From Pyropia yezoensis (lineage: Eukaryota; Rhodophyta; Bangiophyceae; Bangiales; Bangiaceae): a stretch of 64,000 nt of DNA. Shown piece after piece: positions 39,655 to 50,900 of this stretch. The notes under the pieces are model-generated. The model had not been told where the DNA came from and searched no databases. It saw only the letters and a list, made by a program, of their open reading frames with translations. The first letter of the stretch is position 1. Each line of letters begins with the position of its first letter. The position numbers were made by a program, and so were the translations under genes. The stretch is taken from positions 20,383,346 to 20,447,345 of the forward strand of contig CM020618.1 of assembly GCA_009829735.1 (NCBI GenBank). The letters run 5' to 3'.

Positions 39655-40392
39655 CTATGAGCTTGGGCTTGACGGCGGGGAAGGGTCCCAACGACCGTCA
39701 TCAGTTTCGTCCGAAGACGAGGAAGACGAGGACGACGAGTTGTCGGATGACATCCCGTCCTCAGCGGATGATGCGCCTCCCTCCCGTGCGTTCGAACGCT
39801 TAGTCGAGGCCTTGACCCTCAGGTCCTCGACTTGGCGCTCCAACACGCGGATCCGACGGTTCTTCATCTGAAGATTGCCAATAGGCAGGCTGGCGTGGGA
39901 AGCCTTTGGAGCAGGTCCCCGGGCCATCTTGCCCACCGACTGTCGGTTCGACGTCGTCCGTTCACGAAACGCCTCATTTGAGGTTGGCTTTCTCAGCTCC
40001 TCAAGAGTGGTCACCAGTTTGGTGTTGGACTTCTCCAACCCCTTGTTGGCGGCCTCTTGGGCCTCAAGACGGGCATGAAGTGCCTCCACCACCGCCCTCA
40101 AGCTCTCCAACTTGGAGGTAGTGACATCCTCCGAGTCACGGTTGGGGGGGGTAGCATCGGGTGCCGGACGGCGGCTTGTTCCGCTCCCTCCGCCTGGTGG
40201 CGTGTAACCCGAAGGCAGGGCAATCCCCTTACCCTTCGAGCGCCGAGCGCCATCAGGGGCTCCCGAAGCCATATCGCAACCCGGCGTACTCGCGTCGGCG
40301 CGCCCTGCGTCGCCGACCAAAAGGTCCTCGTGGCACGACGCCCGGCGTCGTCCAGCCTTCACCGATCGGTGATGTCGCCCGGCAACGCCCAA
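39655..40392 (-). CDS. Family B gag-region N-terminal frame (coiled coil)
   Basis: A 245-codon frame. The likely start is the internal Met of MASGAPDGARRSKGKG (near 40272). A Gly/Pro-rich head is followed by a coiled coil with heptad-like Leu/Ala (LESLRAVVEALHARLEAQE) and a second helix (LERQVEDLRV). It ends in poly-Ser and acidic residues. It lies between the primer-binding site and the capsid frame, so it is either a separate leader protein or the N-terminal part of gag. Confidence 0.65.
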   Translation of the reverse strand: MGVAGRHHRSVKAGRRRASCHEDLLVGDAGRADASTPGCDMASGAPDGARRSKGKGIALPSGYTPPGGGSGTSRRPAPDATPPNRDSEDVTTSKLESLRAVVEALHARLEAQEAANKGLEKSNTKLVTTLEELRKPTSNEAFRERTTSNRQSVGKMARGPAPKASHASLPIGNLQMKNRRIRVLERQVEDLRVKASTKRSNAREGGASSAEDGMSSDNSSSSSSSSSDETDDGRWDPSPPSSPSS

Positions 40393-40473
40393 TCAAGCGA
40401 TCGTCAACACAACTGCCACAAGGCACCAAGGAACACGTACGAGTGTGCGGCAGCGCCGCACACGAGCAGTATA

Positions 40474-40489
40474 CCCTGCTGCTCCACCA
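40474..40489 (-). other. Primer-binding site, family B
   Basis: TGGTGGAGCAGCAGGG on the - strand, one base inside the 5' LTR. It is identical over its length to the family A site. Confidence 0.8.
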
Positions 40490-40490
40490 A

Positions 40491-40899
40491 TGTGGAATAT
40501 GTGTTACCCAATAAAAGGATGTGGGACCGACCGGCGCCCGGAAGGCAAAGAGGGACCTATTACCGTAAAGGCAAAGAAGACAGACCTTTAGCTTCAGGAC
40601 GTTCGATGGGGAGCAAGCCGGCCAAACGGCAGCGGCGAGCCCCCACGTCGCCTATACCGGGCGAAACAATTATGCCGGTCGAGCGACCGAGCGAAGGCCG
40701 GACGGGCCGATCGCTACGAGCATAGCAAACAATATAAAAGATCCCTCCAAAGCAAGGACAGATAAACAATGCAAAACAAAAGTAGTCCCCCAAAGGGCGA
40801 GCCACAAGCGGACCCAGACCAACAAGGTTGGGACCACCAGTCAAGGGGGCTACTTGCCCGTAAATACCGGAAATCGGTACGGTGGGCGGATATGCTACA
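40491..40899 (-). repeat. 5' LTR, family B
   Basis: A 409-bp LTR, differing from 22454-22861 at about four positions by eye. Confidence 0.92.
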
Positions 40900-40904
40900 C
40901 AGGG
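40900..40904. repeat. Target-site duplication CAGGG (right)
   Basis: It pairs with 22449-22453. It shows that family B inserted into the chromodomain-proximal part of family C pol. Confidence 0.9.
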
Positions 40905-41820
40905 TACTGCGGCACGCTTGCGCCGGGTCAGGTCCCGTTTGCTTGGCGGTGGAGCTCGGGTGACATGGTCGCTGCTCACCCGGTACGTAGAGCCATCCAC
41001 GTCTAGAAGGAATGTCCAGCCGTCCGTACTCAGGATCTCATAGGGCCCGTCCGTCTTGGAGTCGAGCTTCCCCCGGGTCTTGCTATGATTGTCCACGAAA
41101 ACCCAGTCGCCACCACCCAGTTCCTTGTTCTTCTCCCGAACACCTTTGTCGTAGTCCCGCTTGTATGGCTCCTGGGTCTTCGCGATTGACTCCTTGACTC
41201 TTGGGAGCACGAGCTTAGGTTGTTCCAGGAACTCATCCTTTGCCTTGGGACCCGACTTCAGGGCAGGCTGGAGACCGTCTGGTATTCTTTCCAGGGAGAA
41301 GTTGGTCAGCCGTCTTGGGGTGACGAAGGCTAGTTGAGCGACCCCCGTTGTACGGTGAACGCGAGAGTTGTGGGCTGGCGTGAGGACGGCCAGGAGCTCG
41401 TCCTAGTCTTCTTGATGCTCCTCAACGCAGTGCCGCAGCATTTGCAGCAGGGTCCGGTTGAATCGTTCCACCTAGCCGTTCGTTTGCGGGTGATACGTCG
41501 TAGTGAACATGTTCTCGATACCCATCATGTCACAGACTCCTTGGAAGATCAGGGATGCAAACTGCGGACCGTTGTCGGTTAAGACGGAGTCTGGAGGGCC
41601 ATAGGCAGCTATCCAGTACTCGCAGAAGGCCGATGTAACATCCAGGGCCGTGATGGTCCTCAGCGGGATCGCTCGGGTGAACTTGGAGAACCGGTCACAA
41701 ATGCTGAGCAGGTATCTGTTGCCACTGGATGCCTCAGGTAGGGACCCCAGGATGTCCATGCTTAAGCTTGCAAAGGGCTCCGCCGCCGGAAATAGGCGTA
41801 GCTTAGAAGTCTTCTTCCTC
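40905..41820 (-). pseudogene. Family C integrase
   Basis: The DDE core MDILGSLPEASSGNRYL, TDNGPQFASLIF and TTTYHPQTNG lies at 41472-41759. It is followed by the GPY-like module with YKRDYDKGVREKN, DWVFVDNHSKTRGKL and TDGPYEIL. It joins the chromodomain at 22136-22448 across the family B insertion. It is broken. Confidence 0.85.
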
Positions 41821-44546
41821 TAAGTCAGCCGGTTCCTTGCACAGGAGACACAAGTCTCTAGGTGCTTCTGGACGTCACTTGCCATGGTTTCCCAGTAGTA
41901 GTGTCGCCGCATCGAGGCATACATCCGGTTGATGCCAGGGTGTCCGGCCTGGGGAGACAAAAGCTCCAGGCGGAGGATGTTTGCTCGTAGATTTTGGGGT
42001 ACGTGGACTTGAGTTGCCCCATCGAAGGGTGACACCCGTATCAGGAGTCCACCCGTAGACTCGGAGAAGCGACTATTCCGGATCTGGTCCATCTGGTGGC
42101 GAAGCTCCAAGCAGTGAGAATCCGTGAGCTGTGCCTCCAGCATCCGGTGGATAGTTACTGTTTGGTGAGCTTCAGGTGTCTCATACAAGGGAGCATGCCA
42201 GCCACGTCCGACATTCGGGAGGATGAAACAAGGTATTTCCTCCGGGATAGGGCCTGTGTCGGCTGCAGGAGTCTCCAACCGGGACATGGTGTCGGCGCAG
42301 TGGTGCTCCCTTCCTGCTCTGGTGCACACCTTATACTTGAACTCAGAGAGGCGTAGGCGCCACCGGGCGACCCGTCCTTGGCTGCTGTCCATGCATAGCA
42401 GCCACCTTAAGCTGGCGTGGTCCGTCCGGATGAGGAACTCTTGTCCTTCCAGATAGGGACGTAACAGGAAGCAAGCCCAGACGACCGCCAAGCATTCGCG
42501 CTCCGTTGTGGAATAGTTCTTCTCGGCGGGAGTCAGGACGCGACTGTAGTAGCCTATCGGGAGGAAGTGCTCATCAGGTTGTTGCTGGAGTAGAGAGCAC
42601 CCTACCTGGACGCCGCAGGCATCAGTCTCTAGGACGAACTGGCACTCCCGCTTGGGTAACGCCAGTGCTGGAGTCGTGGCCAGGCGCGTCTTGAGCTCCT
42701 CGAAGGCAGCTGTCTGCTTCTCGTCGATCACCGGGAGTTGTGCGGGGAGCTTCTTGCTGGTGAGCTTGGTCAACGGCCGGGCAATCAGGGCATAGTCCCG
42801 TACAAACCGGCGGTAGACGTTACACATACCCAAAAAGCTCTTGAGTTTCGTCTGGGTTTTAGGTTGCCGGGCTCGCCGAAGAGCCTCGATGTTCTTTTCG
42901 TTGACCCGGAGCTCCCCCGGGCTCAGCACGTGCCCCAGGTACTCCACTTCCGTCTCAAACAGGTGGCATTTCTCGGCCTTCAGGGCAACTCCAGCTTTGG
43001 ACAGGAGAGCCAGGATCGCTCAAAGGTGCTCTAGGTGTTCCGCTGGGGTCTTGGAGAAGACGATTGTGTCGTCCAGGTAGACCATACATGTTCTCCACCT
43101 TAGCCCCAACAGGATAATGTCAATGGCTCTCTGAAAGGTAGCCGGAGCATTGGTGAGACCAAAAGGAAGACGCTTGCACCGGAATAGCCCCATATGGCAC
43201 GTGAAGTTGGTCTTGTCCTTGTCCTCGTCAGCCAGAGGGATCTGCCAGTAACCGGCATTACAATCCAGCGTCGAGAAGAGGGTGGCATCACCAAGGAAGT
43301 CGATGCAATCGTCCATCCGGGGTATCGGGTATACATCCTTGACTGTCATCTCGTTCAGGCGTCTGTAGTCAAAGCAGAAACGGAAGTGACTGCCAGGATT
43401 CGGGACGACTACCACCGGGAAGGCCCAGTCGCCATCAGACGGCTTGATAACATCCATCTTGAGCATCTTGTTAACCTGCTTCTCAATCTCATCCCGCCGA
43501 CGTGGTCCTGCCCGATACGGTTGCAGGTGCACTGGCTTGGCATCCGGCTTGAGTTGAATCCGGTGTAGGGTGGCGTCCATCTTGCCCAGCTCTCCGTACC
43601 ACAGGTGCCGATACTCCTCGAGAAGCTTCTCCAGTGCCTCCTTCAGGTCGGGAGGGACATTTTCTTGGTTGACGTTCGGCATCCTGGGTGGTGCTTGATC
43701 GGGTTTCGGGGTAACGCTGCCGGCCTGCTCTTGTCCCGGAGGTACGTCTAGGGTGGTTAGGTTGGATGCCAGTTCTTGTTGCAGGTTCAAGAGGTCCTCC
43801 GTGCGCATGGCACGGGCAGACCCTCGGCAAGGTTCTGCTGTTCCAACTCGAGTGCCCTTGGCGAGAGTTATCGGCTTCCCGCTCACGTTGACGATTAGCA
43901 CCGAGAATGGGGTGTGCCTCTCCACCTTCTTGTGATGTCCGTGGCCCATGTATAGCCGGTGCTTCGCCAGAAATTCCTTGCGTCCGTAGATCAGGCATTG
44001 ACCCGTTGTCCGGGTAGTCACTTGAACCTTGGTCTCCGAACGAGGAGGGAGGAGCACCAGTTTTAAGAGAGTCAAGGTAGAGGGTGGGATGCGGTCCTTC
44101 CTGTTCTTGATTACTCGAACCTTAGCGTCCAGGTGCTCCAGCACCGGCGACACAAACCCATGGTTGAACTGCACCGTTCCTTCTCCGGGCAGGATACTCT
44201 TTACATGCTGCTTCTGGACTTCCCAGCCCAGGATGAGGGGGACTGAGAGGGTCTTGACTACTAGAAAGGGAAGAAGCATTGGTTCATTGTTGACATAGAC
44301 GGCGACAGCAAGGCGGCCAAGCGGTCGTAGGGTTGGACCCGAAGCGTCTACAATCTGGGTCTTGGAAGGAGCTCTCCAGGCATGTCGACGCCAGCCCGGA
44401 GGTAGCAGGTTCTCATTGATGACGCCTGGTCCGGCTCCCGTGTCAACCACCGGAGTAACAGCTTGGGGGAGGTCATCCCGCACACGCATACGAGCATTGA
44501 TCTTGAGGTTTTTCTTACGCAGGACGAGCAAGGAACCCTTGAACAA
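41820..44546 (-). pseudogene. Family C protease, reverse transcriptase and RNase H
   Basis: Protease [10 protein letters not shown] lies near 44440. RT is at 43600-43030 with [21 protein letters not shown] and YLDDTIVFS. The thumb/RNase H part is at 42947-42250 with LETDACGVQVG and YSTTERECLAVVW. The integrase zinc-binding end (HPGINRMYASMRRHYYWE, CVSCARN) closes it. It is present in two main frames with about one break between them. Confidence 0.9.
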
Positions 44547-44674
44547 ACAGGGTGTCCAGGCGGCTACCAGTTGAGCACGTAACTGCCGTCCTTTCCCCCG
44601 GCACGCAAGGGGAGAACGGGTAGAAGTAACCTGCCGTCGGAGATTCGGGAAGACACTTGGGGAGAGCGCCTGCC

Positions 44675-45712
44675 CTACTCGTTTCCCGGGTCCGAGGATT
44701 CCTTGGAGGTCTCGGTCTCCAGGCCAAAGTCCGTAGGAGCTTCCTTGGCCAGAGCCTCCGTGATGCTCTGAAAGGTTGCCACCCGGATTGCGTGTACCTG
44801 TGCCTTGTCCATCTTGGAGGGTGCTCGCCGGTCAGCCCAGTTGACTGCCTTCGCAAAAACCAATCCTTGACGCTTTAGCTTCTCCTGGAGATCCTTGGGG
44901 ATGGTCGGGCACTGGTAGGACATGTGGTCCTCCCTCTGGCACAGCCAACAAGACCGGAGCCGCTGGTTCTTGACCTGCTTTGGGGCGACCAAGGAAGGTT
45001 GCTCCTTAGAGACAAAGCCGCACCACTTGTCACCTGGCACCACGGGTGAGGTCTCGCCAACTGCAAGTACCGGTACAGGGCTATCACCTCCCTTATACTT
45101 GTCGGGTCCGGGACGAACTCGCGACAACGGCTTGGGAGTCGATACCATGGGAGCTTGGAGGGCCTTGGCTTGCCGGTACTTGCCCTGGGTGTAGGCCATC
45201 AGCTGCTGGAAGGTATGTTCTTGGTGTTCCTGGTTGTCGTTCTCAGCATCCACTTGAAGATATTCAGGAAGCCCTTCCAAGAAGATCTTCTTGAGCCTGT
45301 CCTCAGGGTAAACGTTGCCACAAGCCTCGCTCATCTCCCGGACACTGCGGGCGAAGGCCTCTGGAGTCTCTTGTCGTTCCATGATAACCCGGTTCAACTT
45401 GCCCACGGTCTTGCGCAGGGAGTCCGCGTCCGCGTAGTTGGACAGGAACCAGTTGACCGCTTCTGGATAGCTCCCAACGGTACGCCCGACGATGTGCCCG
45501 GCTGAGTCTGGTACAACCTGTGCGAACCGCTCTTCCGCTTCTCCGGTCATGAAGTGAACCAGGAGGTAGAGTGCCTTGCCCTCGGACACATCGTTGTCGT
45601 TGAATGCCGTGACAAACCGGCGCAGGAAGGAAAAGATAAGCGCCGGCTTCTTCCCGGAAAACTTAGGATGTCCCCCGAAACTCGGCTGCATGCGCCGGTT
45701 CAGCGATGCCAT
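44675..45712 (-). CDS. Family C gag, capsid and zinc-knuckle part
   Basis: A 345-codon frame. The capsid-like helical part shows [20 protein letters not shown] near the start. The CCHC knuckle ([14 protein letters not shown]) lies about residue 255, followed by a Lys-rich and then an acidic end. Confidence 0.88.
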   Translation of the reverse strand: MASLNRRMQPSFGGHPKFSGKKPALIFSFLRRFVTAFNDNDVSEGKALYLLVHFMTGEAEERFAQVVPDSAGHIVGRTVGSYPEAVNWFLSNYADADSLRKTVGKLNRVIMERQETPEAFARSVREMSEACGNVYPEDRLKKIFLEGLPEYLQVDAENDNQEHQEHTFQQLMAYTQGKYRQAKALQAPMVSTPKPLSRVRPGPDKYKGGDSPVPVLAVGETSPVVPGDKWCGFVSKEQPSLVAPKQVKNQRLRSCWLCQREDHMSYQCPTIPKDLQEKLKRQGLVFAKAVNWADRRAPSKMDKAQVHAIRVATFQSITEALAKEAPTDFGLETETSKESSDPGNE

Positions 45713-45751
45713 CTTCTTGGCTATCTTCCGGGTGTAGCCTTGGTCTTGGTT

Positions 45752-46440
45752 CTACAGCCGGTAGCTACCCCAATACGTGACCTTGTTCAGGGTGGCATCC
45801 CCCATTTGGTGGGCAGGGAAGTCAAACTCGACTAGCCTGCGCCGGGTGGGACCAGGGGATGCGTCCAAGTCGTATCCCTCCTCAGAGCTGGAGGAACTGG
45901 TCTCGCTGGTGCTAGAGCGACGACAACGACGCCGCCGCCTCCGGCTGCTCCGGTTACCGGTCTTGGAGCCTCCCGCCCCATAGGACGCCAGGGGAGGAAA
46001 AGCTTGGCCGGTCCCAGGAGTCGAGGTCTCAGGGGGACCCGTAGAACCAGTCACAGCTGTGCCTCTGGCACTGCTAGCGCCCACAGGAAGAGGTGTATAC
46101 ACCCCGCTGCCATGCGTGAGAACAGGAGTGAATACATCAGGGGCTATCCCTGGAAGTTCAGGAGTAGATCCGACAGGAGGGAGACGTCTTCTGCGCTCGG
46201 ACGCAAACGCCGTTGACCCCGGGGTGGCTCCCACAGGAGGGACAGCCGGAGGAACGGTAGCAGGAGGTACTTGGCCGCCTGTGGACTCCAGTCCGCTACC
46301 GGGTGTCATGCCCAGGTCTGTTTCGCCCGTAGGGATAACACCGGGTTGGGCACCGTCCCCCGCGGTGACCAGGGATGCGTCAAATGACGCGGGGTCTGCC
46401 CCTTCGGGCACCGTCGTGCCAGGGAGGGTAGCCATGTTGG
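45752..46440 (-). CDS. Family C gag-region N-terminal frame
   Basis: A Pro/Thr/Gly-rich head (MATLPGTTVPEGADPASF start, near 46435), then an Arg-rich patch of about ten residues, then a Ser/acidic stretch (STSETSSSSSEEGYDLD). It lies in the same place as the coiled-coil frame of family B but is disordered in character. Confidence 0.55.
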
Positions 46441-46623
46441 TCTCTTGATAGCCACAGTCCAGTTGCCTGCATGTCCAGAGATCGTCAGACCACAAGAGAG
46501 GGGTTGGGGAGCCAGGAATGGGATTCCCGTGAGCGGGTGCAATTAATTCCCAAACCACAGAAGAGGGCAGAGCAGGAACAACCCAACCGCTGCTCCCAAA
46601 AATCTCTTCTCGAACACTCCAAT

Positions 46624-46640
46624 CCCCTGCTGCTCCATCA
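46624..46640 (-). other. Primer-binding site, family C
   Basis: On - it reads TGATGGAGCAGCAGGGG, one base different from families A and B. It lies four bases inside the LTR remnant. Confidence 0.7.
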
Positions 46641-46644
46641 AATA

Positions 46645-46779
46645 TGTGGTGTAAAACTCGATCCTCTCAGACACGTGCCAGTATCCCTCGGGGGAAAGGG
46701 ACAGGTAACACAGAAAGGGGAACTACGAGAATGGTATGCCTGTTGCCTCGTGTGCCTGCTCGCACAGCGAACAGATATG
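46645..46779 (-). repeat. Putative 5' LTR remnant, family C
   Basis: About 135 bases matching the outer end of 18693-19267. It is far shorter than the left LTR, then gives way to copia RT sequence. Confidence 0.5.
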
Positions 46780-47909
46780 TTGCAGCTCGTGCGGCCGCTG
46801 TATGGGATCTGCGACGCTGGCGACTACTGGGCCGCCACATTCACTGCCCACGTGGGGGACGACCTAGGCATGGTGCGTACGACGGGGGACCGTGCACTTT
46901 ACGTACGGGGTGGCACGGATGGCGTGGAAGGTCTGCTGGGCACATATGTGGACGACAGCATCCTCGGCGGCAACGAGACCTTCCAGGTGCTCACGGAAGC
47001 AACTTTACGTTAGTTTGACGCCAAGCCCCGGCAGTGGGACAACTTTGAGTTTCTTGGTGTCACCATCGCTTCAACCCGCGGCGCTGATTGGTCGGTTCAG
47101 TTGAGCCAGGCGAGCTATGTTGCAGCCCTGAGCCCCCTGAAGTTGTCGGCGACGTACGACGAGTTTGCGTCTGTACGCGCCACTGTCGCGTGGGTCTCGC
47201 ACACCCGGCCGGACCTGTGTAGCGCGATCAACCGCGCAGCTCAAGCTACCCCCAAGTCGTACTATGAGCGACTCATCCGCCAGCTCAAGAAGGCCATCAA
47301 GAAAGCTAAGAACAGCAGTGATTGGGCGCTGATATACCGGCCCCTCCGACGTGGATCACTGCGCCTCAAGGTGTACGCGGATGCGTCCTTTGCGTCCAAA
47401 GATGACGAGTCGTCCCAGCTGGGCTACCTGATCTTACTGTGCGACGACCGCGGGGCCTGTCACGTGCTGTTCTATTCGAGCGAGAAGTCACGCCGAGTGG
47501 TGCGCTCCATCATGGCGGGCGAGGTGTACGCGTTTGCCAACGCGTTTGACGAGGCGTTTGTCATCAAGCATGAATTGGAGCGTATCTACAAGAAGCACAT
47601 CCCGCTCATCATGCTGACCGACTCCAAGCAACTGTTTGACGTCATCACGCGGGCGTCGCACCCAAAGGAAAACGACTTATGATTGACGTAGTGGCGGCTC
47701 GAGAGGTCTACAACGACCAGGGGATCCCTAGCGTCGGCCTGATCAAGTCTGAGCACAACGCCGCTGACGGGCTGACGAAACCACACCACTGCGTTGCGCT
47801 GGAGCGCATCCTGACCACTGGGGAGGACAGCATCGCCGTGCAGCAGTGGATCATCCGTGATGCCGCGGTCCCCGAGCCCTCTGAAATGGAAAGGGGGGAG
47901 TGTGACTAA
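46780..47909 (+). mobile_element. Ty1/copia element, piece 3 (RT second half and RNase H)
   Basis: The + strand reads QLVRPLYGICDAGDYW and then LLGTYVDDSILGG, the copia-type YVDD catalytic box. RNase H follows with LKVYADASFASKDDESSQLG, LTDSKQLFDVITR and EHNAADGLTKPHH. The coding part ends at 47909 in a purine tract (47884-47900), with TGTGACTAATTCC at 47901 as the likely start of the 3' LTR. The far end of that LTR is not clear. It is the oldest layer of the nest and broken. Confidence 0.8.
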
Positions 47910-50900
47910 TTCCACGGCGGCTGCAGTGTGCTGGCGGCCGCGGTTATGCGGTGTCACATGCGGACCAATGAGTCAGTGACATTGCGCGACGTCCGTGATT
48001 GCGTGTCACACGGGTGGCTGATAGGCGTTCCCGCGGCGTACTGGCCGTGCCCTGCTGGGCTGTTGGGGACGTGTGTGGAGGGTGTTGCTCGAGTGCATCC
48101 GGGACTCGTTGCGTGCGCGCACCTGCGTTTTTAGTGCATGCACGAGAGAGGGGGGGCCTTGGCCCGGGCGTGCCCGTGTGGGTCCGCCTGCGTGCGTATG
48201 GGGGCCATGCGTACACGGGCGCCCGTGTGGGCGCGCGTGCGTGCCCCTGGCGTGGGGCGCCTGTGCCACCTCTACATGAGCGTGGGCATGGCGCTCGAGG
48301 GGGGTGATTGCGCGGAGAGACTAAGGAACGACGAAGAAGAAGGACTCTGGAATTTATGTGTCTGGGGTGCGCACGGACGTCGGCTGCCCCTCTGCACGGA
48401 TCCACGGCCGGTTGTAGGCCGTGAGTCTGACACTATTTCTGCCTGTATTGCCACAAGTACCCTCACCCAAAGACAAATTACCACTGTGCACCGCAAAACT
48501 CACGACAAATCGAGACAAGCCAGATCGCGAGATCCCTCTCGAAACGAAACAGCGCGAGTCAGCAGATCAAGACCACCTGTCTTCTACAGAACCACCTGCC
48601 TGCCGTTGCATCCTCCAACGGCCAGTGGGCGGCGCCAGTGCATCCACTGGAACGATCATCGAAGACCGGAGGGAAGGCCCAGACACGCTGAGGTTATTGG
48701 ACAGACCAACGACCTGGCACTCCCTGCCTCAGCACCACACCCAGACGGCCCCAGCTACACCACCAAGAGCACACGCACCCGACAAGGCAAATCACGCCAC
48801 CTGCCGACGGCGCGCGCACCCCCCGCAACACGCCGCGTGGTGGCCTCTGCCAGCCTTTGTAGCGAGCCATCACTAGGAAAGGACTCAAGCAGCCTGTCCG
48901 ACGACTACGTCTCGGATTACCACGATGGGGTGTGTGTGCCCTCTCGGGGCCAGCGCGCGTGGGCGCACGACGGCCGGCGGCCCGCGTGCTCGCCAGCCCC
49001 CGCTGGCTGATTCACACCCACCCCACCCCCGGCCCTTCTCACCCTCCACCAGGCGTCAGTGCGGGACCCACCGGGTGCCCCAACCTCCCCCCCACACGGT
49101 AACCGTGACGGCAACGCCGCCGGCCGCCTAGGGGCCCTGACGTCACCTGTTGCCCTGCGACTCGCCGTCGCCTGCAATGGGCGTCGCTGGGCGCGCTGAG
49201 CTCGGGGCCTTGCTTCCGACGGTGGCGTGGGGGCCCTCTGGGGTAGGTGGTGGGTGGGGCCGCCCCACGCACGCAACGCGGTGGGAGCGCCCGCAGCGGG
49301 TGGTGTTGGGTGGCGCCCCGCGCCCCGCACCGGGCCATGGCTGTGCCGGTGGCGTCGGCGGGCGGGCCAAAGGCTTGGCCCGGACCGCGGCCATTGGCAC
49401 ACGCGGCGTCGGCATTGGGAGAGGGCTGTGGGCCACCGGCGGCCCGCCTAGATCCGTCGCCTGTCGCGCCGCCTGCTGAAGACGCTAAACCGCCACCATC
49501 CGCCGATGGCAGCCCTATGCACGGCTGGCGGCGTCTCCGCCTGTCGAGCGCGAAGCGTGTCTATCTCTGCCGGTGGTGGTGGTGGTGGTGGAGAGCACGT
49601 GCGGGGACGGTCTGGGGCCCCGACGGGGGACTCCTCCACGAGCCTGCTGGCTCGCGGGGACTTCAGGCCGTGCCTACAAGGTACAACGAACGAGGACCAT
49701 GCCTTCGGGCGGGTGCAAGCGACGGCCCCTGGCACGCCCCGACCCGACGGAGAACACAGAAAAAAAATAGCACCCCCTGCTCAAGCAAAATTTAATGGCC
49801 CGCGGCAGGGCAGGGTGGCCGCGCTCGGCTGGCGGTCCGCGTCGGTACGATTGGCAGTTGCCTGGGGCGGGGGGCCGGGTGGAGGACAGCGGATCGTGGC
49901 GGGGGCTTGGCCACCTGAAGCCTTCACCCCTGAGGGGGGCCTACGAGCGAGGTCGCACCACCACTGCGGGCAAGCGCTGCCAGTTGAGGGGCCCTGGCAG
50001 CCTGCGGTTGTCGGAGGTTGCCCTCAAGGGTATGTTTTACCACACCGGCCGCTCACGGTCCCTGCCCAGAGAAGGGGGGGAGGGGAGGATGGGGGTGGAC
50101 TAGTCGGGCCCGCGACGATGCCCTGGTGACGCAGACAACAGTGATTGTGCGGTCGACCTGTCCTCCCACGGGGCAAAGAAGGCTGGGCCGAAGCTGTGTG
50201 TGCCTGCGGAGCACCCCGGCGGCGCGCGGCCACGAACGCACACACCGCCTGCGTGTCACCTGCGCTCAGCCCTCTGTTGCAGCGGCGCTGTGCGGATAGT
50301 CCATCGCGGCCACAGGCAACTCGACGGTTGACACAGCCGGCCAGTCTCCCAGGGGTCGATGAGCGTGCTTTGCCGCGTGTCCAGCACCACGCGTGAGGGC
50401 GGGTGGAACGTGGGGGGCCCCACTAACGGGCACGCAGGCATGCAATGGGAGGAGAGCGGACCGGAAAAGGCGGGAGGGCGGCGTCGGCGGCGGCGGCGGT
50501 GGAGCCCCCGCCCGAGCGCCAGACGGCCCGACGGCAGTGGCCGCTGTCGACCGACCCGACAGCAAAGGCGGTTGAGCGCGGTGGACCACCGCCACTAGCC
50601 CGTTGGACTACGGGGTCTTCGCGAGCCCTCTCTAGTTGCGTTGCGGAGGGCGCGTAGCCCCAGGGCGGGCGGTCGGAGGGCGCGGGTCGGCCTCCTCTGC
50701 GCCTCCGGATGAGCGGCCGCCGCGCACCGAGAACCGCAGCCTGCAACCGCCCCATCGACGGCATGACCGGCGGCGGATTGCTAGGGCAAGTCACCTCCGT
50801 GCCTCCGCGCCCCCACGCCCCCCATTCCCTGGTGCGGTTGGGGGGGGTGGGTGTGGGGGGGCGCCCGAAACCGTGTGCCGCGGCTCATGAGCGGAAGCGA

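Larger units (their letters stand above)
32255..40120. repeat. Second copy of 23885-31754 (probable unmerged contig overlap)
   Basis: This matches 23885-31754 at an offset of 8370 through the middle and 8366 at the end. The pol, antisense and extra ORFs are identical in both copies. The few differences are one-base indels near the two contig ends that face the gap. The junction is not at an LTR, so LTR recombination does not explain it. Confidence 0.85.
22454..40899 (-). mobile_element. Ty3/gypsy chromovirus, family B (- orientation), with assembly gap
   Basis: LTRs TGTGGAATATG...ATATGCTACA at both ends differ by about 1%. The target duplication is CAGGG, and the primer-binding site is at 40474-40489. 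On the - strand the order is gag, pol with chromodomain, an extra ORF, an antisense gene, 3' LTR. pol is a single 1204-codon frame. As written the element is 18.4 kb, because about 7.9 kb is present on both sides of a 500-N gap. The collapsed length is near 10.1 kb, like families A and C. It is the youngest insertion in the nest and apart from the gap looks whole or nearly so. Confidence 0.92.
40905..46779 (-). mobile_element. Ty3/gypsy chromovirus, family C, right (5') part
   Basis: It continues family C from 22448: end of integrase, integrase core, RNase H, RT, protease, gag, primer-binding site, and a short 5' LTR remnant. All parts are on the - strand in Ty3/gypsy order. The element is broken in several places. 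Confidence 0.88.

Noticed and set aside
22454-40899. A genuine tandem double element in family B
   Set aside because: Tandem gypsy elements share an LTR at the junction. Here the junction is a 500-N gap in the gag and antisense regions.
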